This document shows, in pieces, positions 45,814 through 54,774 of a DNA stretch of 64,000 nucleotides; position 1 is the first letter of the stretch; each line of letters begins with the position of its first letter. The stretch comes from Myxococcus stipitatus (lineage in GTDB: Bacteria > Myxococcota > Myxococcia > Myxococcales > Myxococcaceae): NCBI RefSeq assembly GCF_038561935.1, contig NZ_CP102770.1, positions 2,480,001 through 2,544,000 of the forward strand, written 5' to 3'. The translations under genes and the position numbers were made by a program. The notes under the pieces are model-generated. The model was not told the DNA's origin. It did no database searches and saw nothing but the letters and a program-made list of their open reading frames with translations.

Positions 45814-46230
45814 ATGGCAATCAAGAGCGCGACCCCCTACCTGGTTTTCGGCGGCAAGGCGGAGGAGGCCATTGCCTTCTACGGCAGTGCGCTTGGGGCG
45901 AAGGTGCAGACGCTTCAGCGCTTCGGGGACATGCAGCCCGACTGTCCCGCCGCGCTGAGGGACTCGGTGGCGCACGCCGTGATTCAGTTCGACAGCGGCG
46001 CCACCCTCATGCTGAGCGACGGGTCCCCGGAGGACAAGCCGACCCCGGGAAGCTCCACGCATGTCGCGCTGGACATCGACAGCGCGGCGCAGGGGAAGGC
46101 GGCGTTCGACGCGCTCTCGAAGGGCGGAACCGTCACCCAGCCCCTCATCGAGGCTCCCTGGGGAGCGTCCTTCGGTGCGCTCCATGACCGCTTCGGCATC
46201 CGCTGGATGTTCAACGTGGCGAAGGGCTAG
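45814..46230 (+). CDS. VOC-superfamily protein (PhnB/glyoxalase-like)
   Basis: A 138-residue protein of the PhnB-like VOC group (PF00903/PF06983). It shows SATPYLVFGGKAEEAIAFYGSALGAKV, a central HVALDIDSAAQGKAAFDAL helix and the terminal APWGASFGALHDRFGIRWMFN. This last block is the typical end of PhnB/YdcE-type enzymes. The ATG at 45814 is preceded by AAGAGGA. Function in such proteins (isomerase, dioxygenase or resistance) is not assigned by sequence. Confidence 0.9.
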   Translation: MAIKSATPYLVFGGKAEEAIAFYGSALGAKVQTLQRFGDMQPDCPAALRDSVAHAVIQFDSGATLMLSDGSPEDKPTPGSSTHVALDIDSAAQGKAAFDALSKGGTVTQPLIEAPWGASFGALHDRFGIRWMFNVAKG

Positions 46231-46240
46231 GGGGCTTCGT

Positions 46241-47434
46241 TCAGCCGGGTGGGGCGCGCAGCAGCCCGTTCGTGATGACCTCCTGGGCGTCCTTCGGGAA
46301 GCCCAGCAGCAGCTCTCCGCCGCACTCCAAGCGGAGGGCTTCCTGGGCGAGGTGCGTGGTCATGAACAGCTCCTCCATGACCCGCACCTCCGTGCGCGCC
46401 CACCGCTTGCCGGCCGATGCCGCGAGGACACGCTCCACTGCGGAGTCGAAGTCCGTCCTGGGCAGCCACCGCAACAGGTCCACCAGCCGGTCCGCGTCGA
46501 ACGCGGGAAGAGACGTGCTCCCTCCGGTGATGGCGCGAAGGGCCTGGGGGCCTCGGCCCTGGGGGATGAAGGACAACTGCTCGGAGGTCAGGATGCAGTG
46601 GCCCCGCGACTCTCCGAGCTTCGCGGAGAAGAGGGCCACGGACTCCTGTCGTGCGCTGGTACGGAGGGCTTCTCGCAGAGGCGCCCAGCGCACCAGCTCC
46701 ACGAGCGCGGAGAGGTTCGCGGCGTCCTCCTGGCGCTGGGCGAACACGCCCCAGTCCGCGCTCGCGCGAAGCTCTCGTGTGGTGGCGTTGAGCGGGAGCC
46801 CTTCGTCAGGCAGGGCCTCCAGCCGCACACACCGAGGTCCCTGGAGCCCGGAGCGCCAGAGCAGGCGCTCATTCGTGAGCCGCACCCTCCCGGTTCCTGG
46901 CACCCAGCGCCGCCAGCCTGCGCCGGGTCCAGGCAACGATGTCCGGGGACCGGTGTCTCCATGAAGGGCCGATGCGCGGCTCCAGCCCGCCTGGGTTTCG
47001 AAGATGAGCACCTCGTGCAGGTCCAGCTCCCAACTCGAGGACTGACGTACCAACGCCTCCAGCCGGGTCAGCGCGGCTTCGAGGGACATATCTCCCGCGG
47101 AAACACCCAGGGTCTCCAACCGCTTCTTCACGAGGAGGTGAAGCCGCGTTCGGCCCTGCTCGACCTCCCTCGCCGCTTGGAGCACGGGCGTGTTGGCGGG
47201 CCAGCGCTCCACCTCCGCACGGCGGTGGACGCGAGACAGGGCCTCCCGCACGGCCTCCTCGTTGCCCACGAAGGTGGGAATCCGCTTCGGGCTTCGCGCC
47301 AGCTCGCGGTGCCAGCCGCGGCCCGCGAGCACCTGCTCGAGCGCTGCCTGGAGGTCCCGAGCCGCCATGACGATGGCGGCGCGCCCTTCGAGCTGACGCT
47401 CCACCTCATCGGAGGACTGGTCCTTCTTGGTCAT
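46241..47434 (-). CDS. Soluble protein of unknown function with two PH/GRAM-like segments
   Basis: About 397 residues from ATG 47434; a GTG at 47449 overlapping the amidohydrolase stop by 4 bases is an alternative start. The N-terminal 160 residues are helical and charged (LQAALEQVLAGRGWHREL; EVEQGRTRLHLLVKKRLETLG). Two strand-rich segments, GRVRLTNERLLWRSGLQGPRCV and GHCILTSEQLSFIPQGRG, resemble the start of GRAM/PH-like domains. No signal, TM or catalytic motif is found. It follows the amidohydrolase gene on the same strand. I do not recognise the family. Confidence 0.6.
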   Translation of the reverse strand: MTKKDQSSDEVERQLEGRAAIVMAARDLQAALEQVLAGRGWHRELARSPKRIPTFVGNEEAVREALSRVHRRAEVERWPANTPVLQAAREVEQGRTRLHLLVKKRLETLGVSAGDMSLEAALTRLEALVRQSSSWELDLHEVLIFETQAGWSRASALHGDTGPRTSLPGPGAGWRRWVPGTGRVRLTNERLLWRSGLQGPRCVRLEALPDEGLPLNATTRELRASADWGVFAQRQEDAANLSALVELVRWAPLREALRTSARQESVALFSAKLGESRGHCILTSEQLSFIPQGRGPQALRAITGGSTSLPAFDADRLVDLLRWLPRTDFDSAVERVLAASAGKRWARTEVRVMEELFMTTHLAQEALRLECGGELLLGFPKDAQEVITNGLLRAPPG

Positions 47435-47445
47435 GGAACGGGCGC

Positions 47446-48735
47446 TCACTCCGCCTGGAACACGATGCGCCCTTGGCGCACGGTCAGCCGCACCCGCGTC
47501 AGCGCTCCAATCTCCTGTGTGGGGTCACCCTGGACGACGACGACATCTCCGTCCATGCCGGGCGCGAGGCGTCCGAACCGGTCCTCCTGATGGAACTGCG
47601 CCGCGGGCTCCGTCGTCAGGCTGGCCAGGATGCGGTGGAAGTCCATCCCCGACTCCCTCATCAGCTCGTACTCCCGAATGGGGTTCACCTCGGGCTCGTA
47701 GCCCGCGTCCGTTCCGAACAGGACGCGCCCGCCCAGCGCCACATGGTGCGCCAGCTGCTTCCGGGCGGCCGCCACCTGACGCGCGATGACGTCCTCGGGC
47801 GCACCCGCCCGCTTGAACTCCGGCTCCCACAGCGACAGCGTGGGAATCAGCGCGACACGCTCGGAGATGATGCGCTGCTGGAGCGCCTCGGGGATTTCCT
47901 CGGACGAGGAGACCGTGTGCGCCAGCACATCCACGCCCCCCTCGACCGCCGCGGTGACTCCCGACACATTGGTGGGATGCGCGAACACGGGCTTGCCCCG
48001 CGCATGCGCCTCCTCCGTGGCCACGCGGATGCTGTCGCCCGCCATCACCGGAAAGGGCTGCTGCTTCGTCACGGAGACCGTGAAGAGCTTGATGGCATCC
48101 TTCCCGTGCTCGTCCAGCGCCTGCCGGACAACGGCCCGGGTCACCTCGGGCGTCGCGGCCTCGGGCAGCGTGCCCGGCGGCAGGTACACCGGAGCCCCAT
48201 GGAGCGGCACGAGGCCCGCCCCCGCGCCGAAGAGCATCGGGCCTCGCACCTCTCCGCTCTCGATGCGCCGCCGGATGGCCTCGAGGACGCCCGGCGCCGA
48301 GCCCAGGTCATACGCCCGCACAAAGCCATACCGGAGGAGGAAGTCCTGGAGCCGGCGCTCGAGCTGCGCCGCCGGCAGGGTCGCGGCCTGTTCCCAGACA
48401 GGCGCAGTGAAATGGACGTGGCTGGTCCAGAACCCAGGCAGTACCGTGAGCCCCGAGACATCCACCACCCGCGTCCCCTCCGGGATGCGTACGCTGTCCC
48501 GAGCCCCCACCGCGCTCACCCGTCCACCCGTGATGAGCACCACGCCTTCGGCGATGGGCGCGGCGCCGGGGGCCGGATGAATCGTCCCTCCCACGAGCGC
48601 GATACCAGGCTCACCCTTCGCACTGTCTGTCGTTGTTCCAGAGAGCGTCCGGCAGCCCGCGCCACTCGCGAAGAGCGCGGCCCATCCCAGTGCCAGGACA
48701 CTCCACCTCACGAAGCCATCCCGCCGTGTCGTCAT
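47446..48735 (-). CDS. Exported amidohydrolase-family lipoprotein
   Basis: A 429-residue metallo-dependent hydrolase of the imidazolonepropionase/prolidase-like type. The ATG at 48735 gives a signal peptide with lipobox GAGC. Metal ligands are visible: TSHVHF (HxH), KLFTVSV (the strand with the usual carboxylated Lys), FAHPTNV and LAHTVSS (His), and LFGTDAGYEPEVN (Asp). The C-terminal strand GRLAPGMDGDVVVVQGDP is typical. Probably a periplasmic peptidase or lactonase-type enzyme. An IS3 element sits 43 bases upstream of its start and may have replaced its original promoter. Confidence 0.85.
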   Translation of the reverse strand: MTTRRDGFVRWSVLALGWAALFASGAGCRTLSGTTTDSAKGEPGIALVGGTIHPAPGAAPIAEGVVLITGGRVSAVGARDSVRIPEGTRVVDVSGLTVLPGFWTSHVHFTAPVWEQAATLPAAQLERRLQDFLLRYGFVRAYDLGSAPGVLEAIRRRIESGEVRGPMLFGAGAGLVPLHGAPVYLPPGTLPEAATPEVTRAVVRQALDEHGKDAIKLFTVSVTKQQPFPVMAGDSIRVATEEAHARGKPVFAHPTNVSGVTAAVEGGVDVLAHTVSSSEEIPEALQQRIISERVALIPTLSLWEPEFKRAGAPEDVIARQVAAARKQLAHHVALGGRVLFGTDAGYEPEVNPIREYELMRESGMDFHRILASLTTEPAAQFHQEDRFGRLAPGMDGDVVVVQGDPTQEIGALTRVRLTVRQGRIVFQAE

Positions 48736-48816
48736 GGCGTCGCTCTTAACATCGGCCCTCCTCCGCCCCAGGATTTCTTGAGACACCTCTCTGGGGGATA
48801 ACCTCCCCCGCGTGAG

Positions 48817-49164
48817 GTGGATGTGAAGAAGGGGCAGAAGCAGGGCAGGACGGCGGAGCGCGGTCGGTTTTCGGCTAAGCGCAAGAAGGAGGCGGTGCTT
48901 CGTCTGCTCAAGGGCGAGGAGCTCGACGCGCTCTCACGGGAGTTGGGCGTCACCGCTGCGGTGCTCAGCGAGTGGCGAGAGAAGTTCCTGGCGGGAGCTG
49001 AGGCCAACCTCAAGAGTCGTGAGCCCGAGCCAGCGGACGACGAGGTGCTGCGGCTCAAGGCCATGGTGGGCGAGCTGATGATGAAGAACGAGCTGCTCGC
49101 CGAGAAGGCCCGGCTGCTGGAGGGTAACGCGCCGGGTTTTCCCTGGAGGAAGTCGAGAGGATGA
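48817..49164 (+). CDS. IS3 transposase OrfA
   Basis: A 115-residue protein with a GTG start. It shows the helix-turn-helix FSAKRKKEAVLRLLKGEELDALSRELGVTAAVLSEWREKFLAG followed by a leucine-zipper-like coil (DEVLRLKAMVGELMMKNELLAEKARLLEG), the DNA-binding and dimerisation half of IS3 transposases. Its stop overlaps the OrfB start (ATGA), so OrfB can be made by reinitiation or by frameshifting to the fused transposase. Confidence 0.88.
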   Translation: MDVKKGQKQGRTAERGRFSAKRKKEAVLRLLKGEELDALSRELGVTAAVLSEWREKFLAGAEANLKSREPEPADDEVLRLKAMVGELMMKNELLAEKARLLEGNAPGFPWRKSRG

Positions 49165-50057
49165 GCGCCCAGCTCTCGCCTTCCAGCGGCAAGCAGTACG
49201 GGCTGGCGCTCGTGACGGCCACCTGGCGCGTGCCGCGTGCCACGGTGTACCGGCACCGCGCCCGCCGTCAGGCCGCGGCTCCTCCGGCGGCCCGGCGAGG
49301 CCCTAGGACGGCGCTGACGGACGAGGCGCTGCTCAAGGCCATCTGCGGCGTGCTGGCCCTCTCGCCCTTCCTGGGCGAGGGGCACCGCAAGGTGTGGGCG
49401 CGGCTGCGTGCCCGGGGCGTGCGCACCTCGAAGGCCCGCTGCCTTCGGCTGATGCGTCAGGCGGGGCTGCTGGCCCCAGGCCGTGCCCGCCGGGTGCTGG
49501 GCCCGCGCCACCACGACGGCACCATCACCACCGCCAAGCCCGACGTCATGTGGGGCACTGACGCCACCTGCACGATGACGGCGCTGGAGGGCCAGGCCAC
49601 CGTCTTCATCGCCGTCGACCACTCCACCGCCGAGTGTGTCGGCATCCACGCGGCCAAGGTAGGAAATCGTTTCGAGGCCCTCGAGCCCATTCGCCAGGGC
49701 GTCAAGGCTCGCTTCGGTGCGTACGGCAAGGGCCTGGCCTCGGGGCTGACCGTCCGCCATGACAACGGCAGCCAGTACACCTCCGACGCCTTCCAGAACG
49801 AGCTGCGCTTCCTGGGCGCCGAGTCCAGTCCGTCCTTCGTCCGCAGCCCCGAGGGCAACGGGTGCGCCGAGCGCTTCATCCGCACCCTCAAGGAGCAACT
49901 GCTCTGGGTGCGCACCTTCGCAACCGTCGAGGAACTCCGGCGGGCCCTGCTGGAGTGGGCCCACCGCTACAACGAACACTGGCTGCTGGAGCGCCACAAC
50001 TTCCTCTCGCCGAGTCAGGCCCGGCGAGAGCTGATGCAGTCGAAGCAGGCGGCCTGA
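49161..50057 (+). CDS. IS3 transposase OrfB (DDE integrase)
   Basis: A 298-residue integrase-like protein. The DDE triad is visible as WGTDAT (D), VRHDNGSQYTS (D) and GNGCAERFIRTLKEQ (E), in an rve core after an HTH_21-type segment (GHRKVWARLRARGVRTSKARCLRLMR). It ends EEL-RALLEW-HRYNE, as in IS2/IS3. Length is normal; it catalyses DNA cutting and strand transfer. Confidence 0.93.
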   Translation: MSAQLSPSSGKQYGLALVTATWRVPRATVYRHRARRQAAAPPAARRGPRTALTDEALLKAICGVLALSPFLGEGHRKVWARLRARGVRTSKARCLRLMRQAGLLAPGRARRVLGPRHHDGTITTAKPDVMWGTDATCTMTALEGQATVFIAVDHSTAECVGIHAAKVGNRFEALEPIRQGVKARFGAYGKGLASGLTVRHDNGSQYTSDAFQNELRFLGAESSPSFVRSPEGNGCAERFIRTLKEQLLWVRTFATVEELRRALLEWAHRYNEHWLLERHNFLSPSQARRELMQSKQAA

Positions 50058-50134
50058 TTACGACCAACCTGGTGTCTCAACAATCCGGTGCGATACAGCC
50101 CGCGTCACTGACCACGACCGGAGGCCGCGAGGTC

Positions 50135-51037
50135 TCACACCTTCGTGCTCCAGCGCTCGACCATGAGGTCGATGAAGCGCCGCACCTTCGCCGGGAGGAA
50201 GCGCTTGCTCGGGTAGAGCGCCGAGATGGGCACGGGGTCCGTGTCGCACGAGGGCAACAGGGCCTCGAGCCGGCCGCTCTCGAGGTCCTCGTCGACCAGG
50301 AAGCGCGGGAGATAGGCAATCCCCAAGCCCGCGACCGCCGCATTCCGAATCGCCTCTCCACTGTCGAGACGGAGCCGGCTCCGCCCCTCCACCCGCACCC
50401 ACGCGCCGCCCTTCTCGCGCAGCCTCCAGCGTTGCCGCTGCGTCCGGCTACAGAAGTGAAGGCACTCATGCTCCGTGAGCTCCGCCAGCGAGGAGGGTGC
50501 GCCATGGGCCCGGAGATACGAGGGTGCGGCGCACACGACCGCTTCGTCCTGTCCCACGAGTCGCGACACCAGTCGGATGTCGGGGCTGGACACGTTGATG
50601 CGCACGGCCAGGTCGTAGCCCTCCTCGATGATGTCCACGACGCGGTCCGTGATGCTCACCTCCACCTGCACCTCGGGCCAGGCGCGCAGATACTCGTCCA
50701 CCAAGGGCAGCACCAGCAGTCGGCCGAAGGCATCGGGCACCGTGAGCCGCAAGACGCCGCGAGGTGTCCCCGGGCGCTGACCGACGCTCGCCTCCGCGTC
50801 ATCCAGTGCCGCGCGCACTTGCAGGCAGTGCTCATGGAAGACGCGTCCATCGTCGGTGAGGCTCACCTGTCGCGTGGTGCGATGGAGCAGCCGCACCCCA
50901 AGGCGGGCCTCCAGTCGCGCCAGGGCCTTCCCCGCCGCCGAGCGCGTCAACCCCAGGGCCCGGCCCCCGCCGACGAAGCTCCCCGCCTCCACGACGGCCA
51001 TGAACGCGAGCATCTCATCCAGCTGGGCGCGCTTCAT
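50135..51037 (-). CDS. LysR-family regulator
   Basis: A 300-residue regulator. The helix-turn-helix has LDEMLAFMAVVEAGSFVGGGRALGLTRSAAGKALARLEARLG, then LLHRTTRQVSLTDDG; the effector domain runs from about residue 95 (RGVLRLTVPDAFGRLLVLPL; AAVAGLGIAYLPRFLVDEDLESGRL). It is of the CrgA-like type. The ATG at 51037 is used. It is divergent from the RidA-like gene (103 bases), its probable target. Confidence 0.9.
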   Translation of the reverse strand: MKRAQLDEMLAFMAVVEAGSFVGGGRALGLTRSAAGKALARLEARLGVRLLHRTTRQVSLTDDGRVFHEHCLQVRAALDDAEASVGQRPGTPRGVLRLTVPDAFGRLLVLPLVDEYLRAWPEVQVEVSITDRVVDIIEEGYDLAVRINVSSPDIRLVSRLVGQDEAVVCAAPSYLRAHGAPSSLAELTEHECLHFCSRTQRQRWRLREKGGAWVRVEGRSRLRLDSGEAIRNAAVAGLGIAYLPRFLVDEDLESGRLEALLPSCDTDPVPISALYPSKRFLPAKVRRFIDLMVERWSTKV

Positions 51038-51140
51038 GGAGGGCCTTTCATTGTTGCTCCCGCGTCGGCGCAGTGGGGACTCCCGGTCGTCAATGGCCTC
51101 GCTATACGAGCCACCCGACACTTTCAACCGGAGCACTCAC

Positions 51141-51545
51141 ATGCCTGTCGTCCTGCTCAACCCCGAGGGACTCCCGAAGACCGAGGTCTATCGCCAGGTG
51201 GCCATCGCCACCGGCACCCGACAGATACACATCGCGGGGCAGGTCTCCTGCGACGCGCAGGGGCAGCTCGTCGCGGAGGGGGACCTGGCCGGACAGGTGG
51301 CGCAGGCCTGCCGCAATGTCTCTACCGCCCTGGCCGCCGCGGGGGCCTCGTTCAAGGACGTCGTGCGGCTCACGTTCTACGTCGTCGACTGGAAGCCCGA
51401 GCAGATGCCGGACTTCCTCGCGGGCATCGAGCGGGTCTCCCAGGAAGTGCATCGTGCGCCCGCGCCGGCCACACTGATTGGCGTCTCCACGCTCTTCGCG
51501 CCGGGATACCTCGTGGAGATTGAAGCCACCGCGGTCGCGGACTGA
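51141..51545 (+). CDS. RidA-family protein (YjgF/UK114)
   Basis: A 134-residue protein. The signature is in GTRQIHIAGQVSCDAQGQLVAEGDLAGQVAQACRNVSTALAAAGASFKDVVRLTFYVVDW and PATLIGVSTLFAPGYLVEIEATAVA. The catalytic Arg of true RidA imine deaminases lies in an R(S/A)-V context near the C-terminus; the corresponding stretch here is HRAPAPATLIGV without that Arg, so it is probably a Rid subfamily 4-7 protein rather than RidA proper. Control by the divergent LysR is likely. Confidence 0.85.
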   Translation: MPVVLLNPEGLPKTEVYRQVAIATGTRQIHIAGQVSCDAQGQLVAEGDLAGQVAQACRNVSTALAAAGASFKDVVRLTFYVVDWKPEQMPDFLAGIERVSQEVHRAPAPATLIGVSTLFAPGYLVEIEATAVAD

Positions 51546-52346
51546 GCCATGTCGCCAGTTGAGGTCCTCGCGAGTGGGGATGGGAGTGGCAGCCAGGTCG
51601 CTGGACTTGAGCGCGGTGCGGGATGCCTGGACGAAGAACCTGGGCCCGCTGTATGCGAACCCAGGTCTTGGGGTGAGAGGGATTATTTGACGCACACGGC
51701 CCGGCCGCGCTTGGCGGGGGAGAGGTCCATCTCCCAGGTGCGGGTGCCGGCGTTGTAGTTGACGCTCACGCCGTCGTAATAGCTGTCCTGGTTGAAACGG
51801 CCGCCGAGCTCCGGACCGGAACACCGCATCATGCGGGTCCGAATCACGGAGTGAGTCCGGGTAGAGCAACCCGAGTGCCAGTGCATGCTCCGAGGAGGGA
51901 CGCGTGAGGAACGGCACTGCTTGCCGCGAGGACGGGGGCAAACATTGCCGGTCGCGGCAGTGATTGCGATGAGGACCTCGAGGACCCGGCAGAGCTGTGC
52001 TCAACGACTGTGGGCGTCACTGCGAGCGGGTGTGCCTGATTGCCCCCATGCTCCGGGGCCAGGGTGTGACGGAGGGGGGCCGCTGCTCGGTGGATGTGCC
52101 TTCGAGGAGCGTTGCCGCGCCGGAGCCCTACCGGACTTCAGGGTGTTGTCATACCTGACGGCCCCCGGTGGAAAGACGCGGGCTTTCGAACTCCTCGAAT
52201 GTCGCAAGGGAGTGTTCAGAAGCGCTCAAAAGCACTGAGGATCCATAGAACTGAGACTGACCTTGGATGTTGATGCTTCTCACGAATCGCTGAATGACCG
52301 TTTGGGTTTCTGCGACGCAATAGTGGCGGTTCGAGGAGTTCACCCC
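51546..52346. other. 800-base gap with only a gene remnant
   Basis: No intact gene is supported here. Frames are short and overlapping. The region holds the remnant at 51683-51829 and, at its 3' end, the probable promoter/leader of the cytochrome-like gene (with CGAGGAGTT as ribosome site). Composition changes from GC-rich to more A+T-rich around 52200, consistent with a junction of older and acquired DNA. Confidence 0.5.
51683..51829 (-). pseudogene. C-terminal remnant of a secreted-type protein
   Basis: The minus strand encodes about 48 residues ending CSGPELGGRFNQDSYYDGV, then VNYNAGTRTWEMDLSPAKRG and a stop. It reads like a natural beta-sandwich C-terminus, unlike neighbouring frames, but has no upstream body: the frame becomes Arg/Thr-rich noise after 51830. 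Source family unknown. Confidence 0.4.
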
Positions 52347-53903
52347 ATGCTGACGTATGCGCTTCTCCTGGTCATGACCACGGCCATACCCCCGCCAGGC
52401 CTTTCCATGTCACCGCTCAATGGGTTGATCTACAGCGGTGACCCCGTGGGATTTCCGCTCACGGTTGGGGCATATGCCATTGCTCCCTATACCCCCTTGG
52501 AGATTCAAGTGCTCAAGAGGCCCGGGCTGGACCCGACCTTGGATGCCAATTGGGTTGTTTTGGCGACCATGAACACGGCCCCGAATCCCATCAGGTGGAA
52601 TGCAAACTCACCCGTCACGCTCTACTACGCCGTCACGCAGGTCACGCCCGTCCCCAGCAATCCCACTCCAGAGCAGGCCGCACGCTGGCCGCCCGGCAAG
52701 TTCGTGCAACTGCGAATCCTCGCCAAGGACTATTCAGGCAATCAGGTGCTCCCAACCTTCGACGTCGCTACCTTCTTCCAGTGCTCCGACGACAACCTCG
52801 AGACGAACTGGGTAGATTTCGTGACGATATGCGGGTCGGCATTTCCAGGGGCTGCCGTGATGTCTACCGTCAACAACCCCGCGGATCTTCACGCGGGCGT
52901 CAACACGTACGACTACCTGGGCAGGAAAGGGGATGCGACGCAGTTGGCGACGCTCCTGTATTACGCCACGTCCGGACTCCCCTCCACCCTGAATGGCTTC
53001 AAGCAGCAGTACGGCTTCCCCACGAATGAGGCGAGTGCCGTCTACTACAACGAAGCTGACCTCGGCTTCGGGCGCGAGATGCATTGCAAGTCCTTTGGCG
53101 CGCCCCTCGGGACGGGTGTTGCATGTTACGTGAACAACTACGGCACCAATGCCCGGCAGGCGGCATTTCCCGCGGATCCGACGAAGGCCCTCACCCTGGC
53201 CCACGGAGGGCATGACGCGTTCGCTACGGTGGCAATGGTGTACACTCCGCCCAATTCCATTGATGCCATCAAATTCATTGTGTATGACGCCAATGGTCAG
53301 CAGTTGACCACTGCGCCGCTCGACTCTACGGGCGCGCACGCATCGGTGCCGAACAATTGCTTGGGGTGTCACGGTCTGAATTCGACCGCCTACCTCGTGC
53401 AGAACCCCGCGCTCGTCACGGTCAGTCAGGACGCCCGGTTCCTCCCGTTCGATCCGTTCTCCTTCAAGTATCTGAGCGAAGGTGACTCCCAGGCGCAGCG
53501 CGAAGGCTTTCGAAAGCTGAACGCGCTCGTCGCACTCACTCCCATGTCTCCTGCGACCAGTCAGTTCATCCAGGGCCTCTATGGTGGAAAGCAGCCTTCG
53601 GACCCGACCGCGGTCGCCACGGATCGCTTCATTCCTTTCGCCTGGAATACAAACAATGCCGACCGGACCATCTATACGGGTGTCGTCAAGCCATTCTGTC
53701 GCGGGTGTCACATGACGAGCACGTCGAGCTCTCTCGACTTCGACAGCCCAAGTGATTTCGCGCCCCAGTACGTCCATGAGGCCCCATGCTCTTCAAGCCA
53801 TCTCATGCCGCACGCCGAGCACACACTCCGGCTCTTCTGGAACAGTGGTGCGCGTGCATATCTCACCCAGCGCTATCAGGTCGCGAACGCTTGCTCTCCA
53901 TGA
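52347..53903 (+). CDS. Exported protein with two CxxCH cytochrome-type motifs
   Basis: A 518-residue protein starting with a signal peptide (MLTYALLLVMTTAIPPPGLS). The N-terminal 90 residues form a beta-rich domain. CLGCHG (about residue 345) and CRGCHM (about 455) are CxxCH haem-attachment motifs, so it may bind two c-type haems; there is no second axial Met motif that I can point to. Its GC content and third-position use are visibly lower than in adjacent genes, and it lies between an IS3 element and a decayed transposase, signs of lateral acquisition. The upstream in-frame extension to 52263 is rejected because it lacks a signal. Function unknown. Confidence 0.75.
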   Translation: MLTYALLLVMTTAIPPPGLSMSPLNGLIYSGDPVGFPLTVGAYAIAPYTPLEIQVLKRPGLDPTLDANWVVLATMNTAPNPIRWNANSPVTLYYAVTQVTPVPSNPTPEQAARWPPGKFVQLRILAKDYSGNQVLPTFDVATFFQCSDDNLETNWVDFVTICGSAFPGAAVMSTVNNPADLHAGVNTYDYLGRKGDATQLATLLYYATSGLPSTLNGFKQQYGFPTNEASAVYYNEADLGFGREMHCKSFGAPLGTGVACYVNNYGTNARQAAFPADPTKALTLAHGGHDAFATVAMVYTPPNSIDAIKFIVYDANGQQLTTAPLDSTGAHASVPNNCLGCHGLNSTAYLVQNPALVTVSQDARFLPFDPFSFKYLSEGDSQAQREGFRKLNALVALTPMSPATSQFIQGLYGGKQPSDPTAVATDRFIPFAWNTNNADRTIYTGVVKPFCRGCHMTSTSSSLDFDSPSDFAPQYVHEAPCSSSHLMPHAEHTLRLFWNSGARAYLTQRYQVANACSP

Positions 53904-54016
53904 GCCGGAGCTGCATGCGGTGAGGATTCGGGGATGGGAGCGAGGAAGGCACAGGGCCTCGGTCCCACCGGTGCACGGTGAGCCCCTGGACGCCGGCCGC
54001 GCATGCGGCGGACGTG

Positions 54017-54742
54017 TCAATCACCTGGCGGCTCGTAGCCGTACTTGGCGGGCTCGGGCTCACCGTCGCGCCACTCAATGAGCAATCCCAGGGGCTCCTG
54101 CTCTCGCAGGAGTGACGACGCGGCGCAGGGCAAAGCGTGCCGACAAGGCATAGGCGGTGTCCGCCAGGCGGACGCCCGGAGCCCCCCCGGTCCTCCATGG
54201 CCCGCTCAATCATTCGCAGCGCCAGTTGGGGCTTCGTCCTGAAGCCAACCTCGGCGGGGATGCGGGCCTCGCGGCGACGCGCCTCGTCGTTGGCCCCAGC
54301 ACTCGGGCAGGTGCTCGGTGCGGGTGGCCACGCTGAGGCTGACGCCAAGCTGACAGGTGGCCACCTTTCCCGCCGAGCCGGTGTGCTGCTGCTGGATTCC
54401 CACCGAAGGCTTGCCCTGCTTGAGGAATCCCGTGTCGTCCACAATCCATGCTTCCACCGACGCCTGCCGCGTCATCGCCTCCAGCGCGTACCTCGCGACC
54501 TGGCGCCGCACGTCCCGGTCGCTCCACTTCGAGTCCACCGCGAAGTGCAACAGGCGCTGGTGCATGACATCCACCCGCTCGGGGGGGCGGACACGCCCGG
54601 GCTGCCAGGGGCTCCACGTTCTTGCGCTCGCCGTTCCCCAGCAGGCCCATCGCAGAGAGGGCGAATGAGCCTCGCCGACTCTCCGCACCCAGCACCTCGC
54701 TGACTTAATGAGGGTTTGCCTGCCCAGCCCTCCGTCGCCCAT
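54017..54742 (-). pseudogene. Decayed IS701-like transposase
   Basis: Fragments of one transposase are spread over two or more minus-strand frames. LLGNGERKNVEPLAA (N-terminal block) is in one frame; ARYALEAMTRQASVEAWIVDDTGFLKQGKPSVGIQQQHTGSAGKVATCQLGVSL is in another, containing the DDTGF catalytic Asp and the K-G-K-SVGI-RQ block of IS701/DDE_5 proteins; REARIPAEVGFRTKPQLALRMIERA and LLIEWRDGEPEPAKY follow in others. At least two frameshifts and a shortened C-terminus make it inactive. No clear terminal repeats were found. Confidence 0.85.
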
Positions 54743-54774
54743 TCCTGCTTCGGCCTACCCCTGACGCAGTCGTG

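Larger units (their letters stand above)
48779..50080 (+). mobile_element. IS3-family insertion sequence
   Basis: The element is about 1302 bp, bounded by 9-base terminal inverted repeats TGAGACACC (48779-48787) and GGTGTCTCA (50072-50080) with TG...CA ends typical of IS3. It contains OrfA and OrfB with a 4-base overlap. Both genes are intact with full DDE residues, so it may still be active. No 3-5 base target duplication is evident at the flanks (left TCT, right ACA). Confidence 0.88.

Noticed and set aside
54017-54742. An intact transposase gene with a start near 54742
   Set aside because: Conserved blocks fall in different frames, so the element is a pseudogene.
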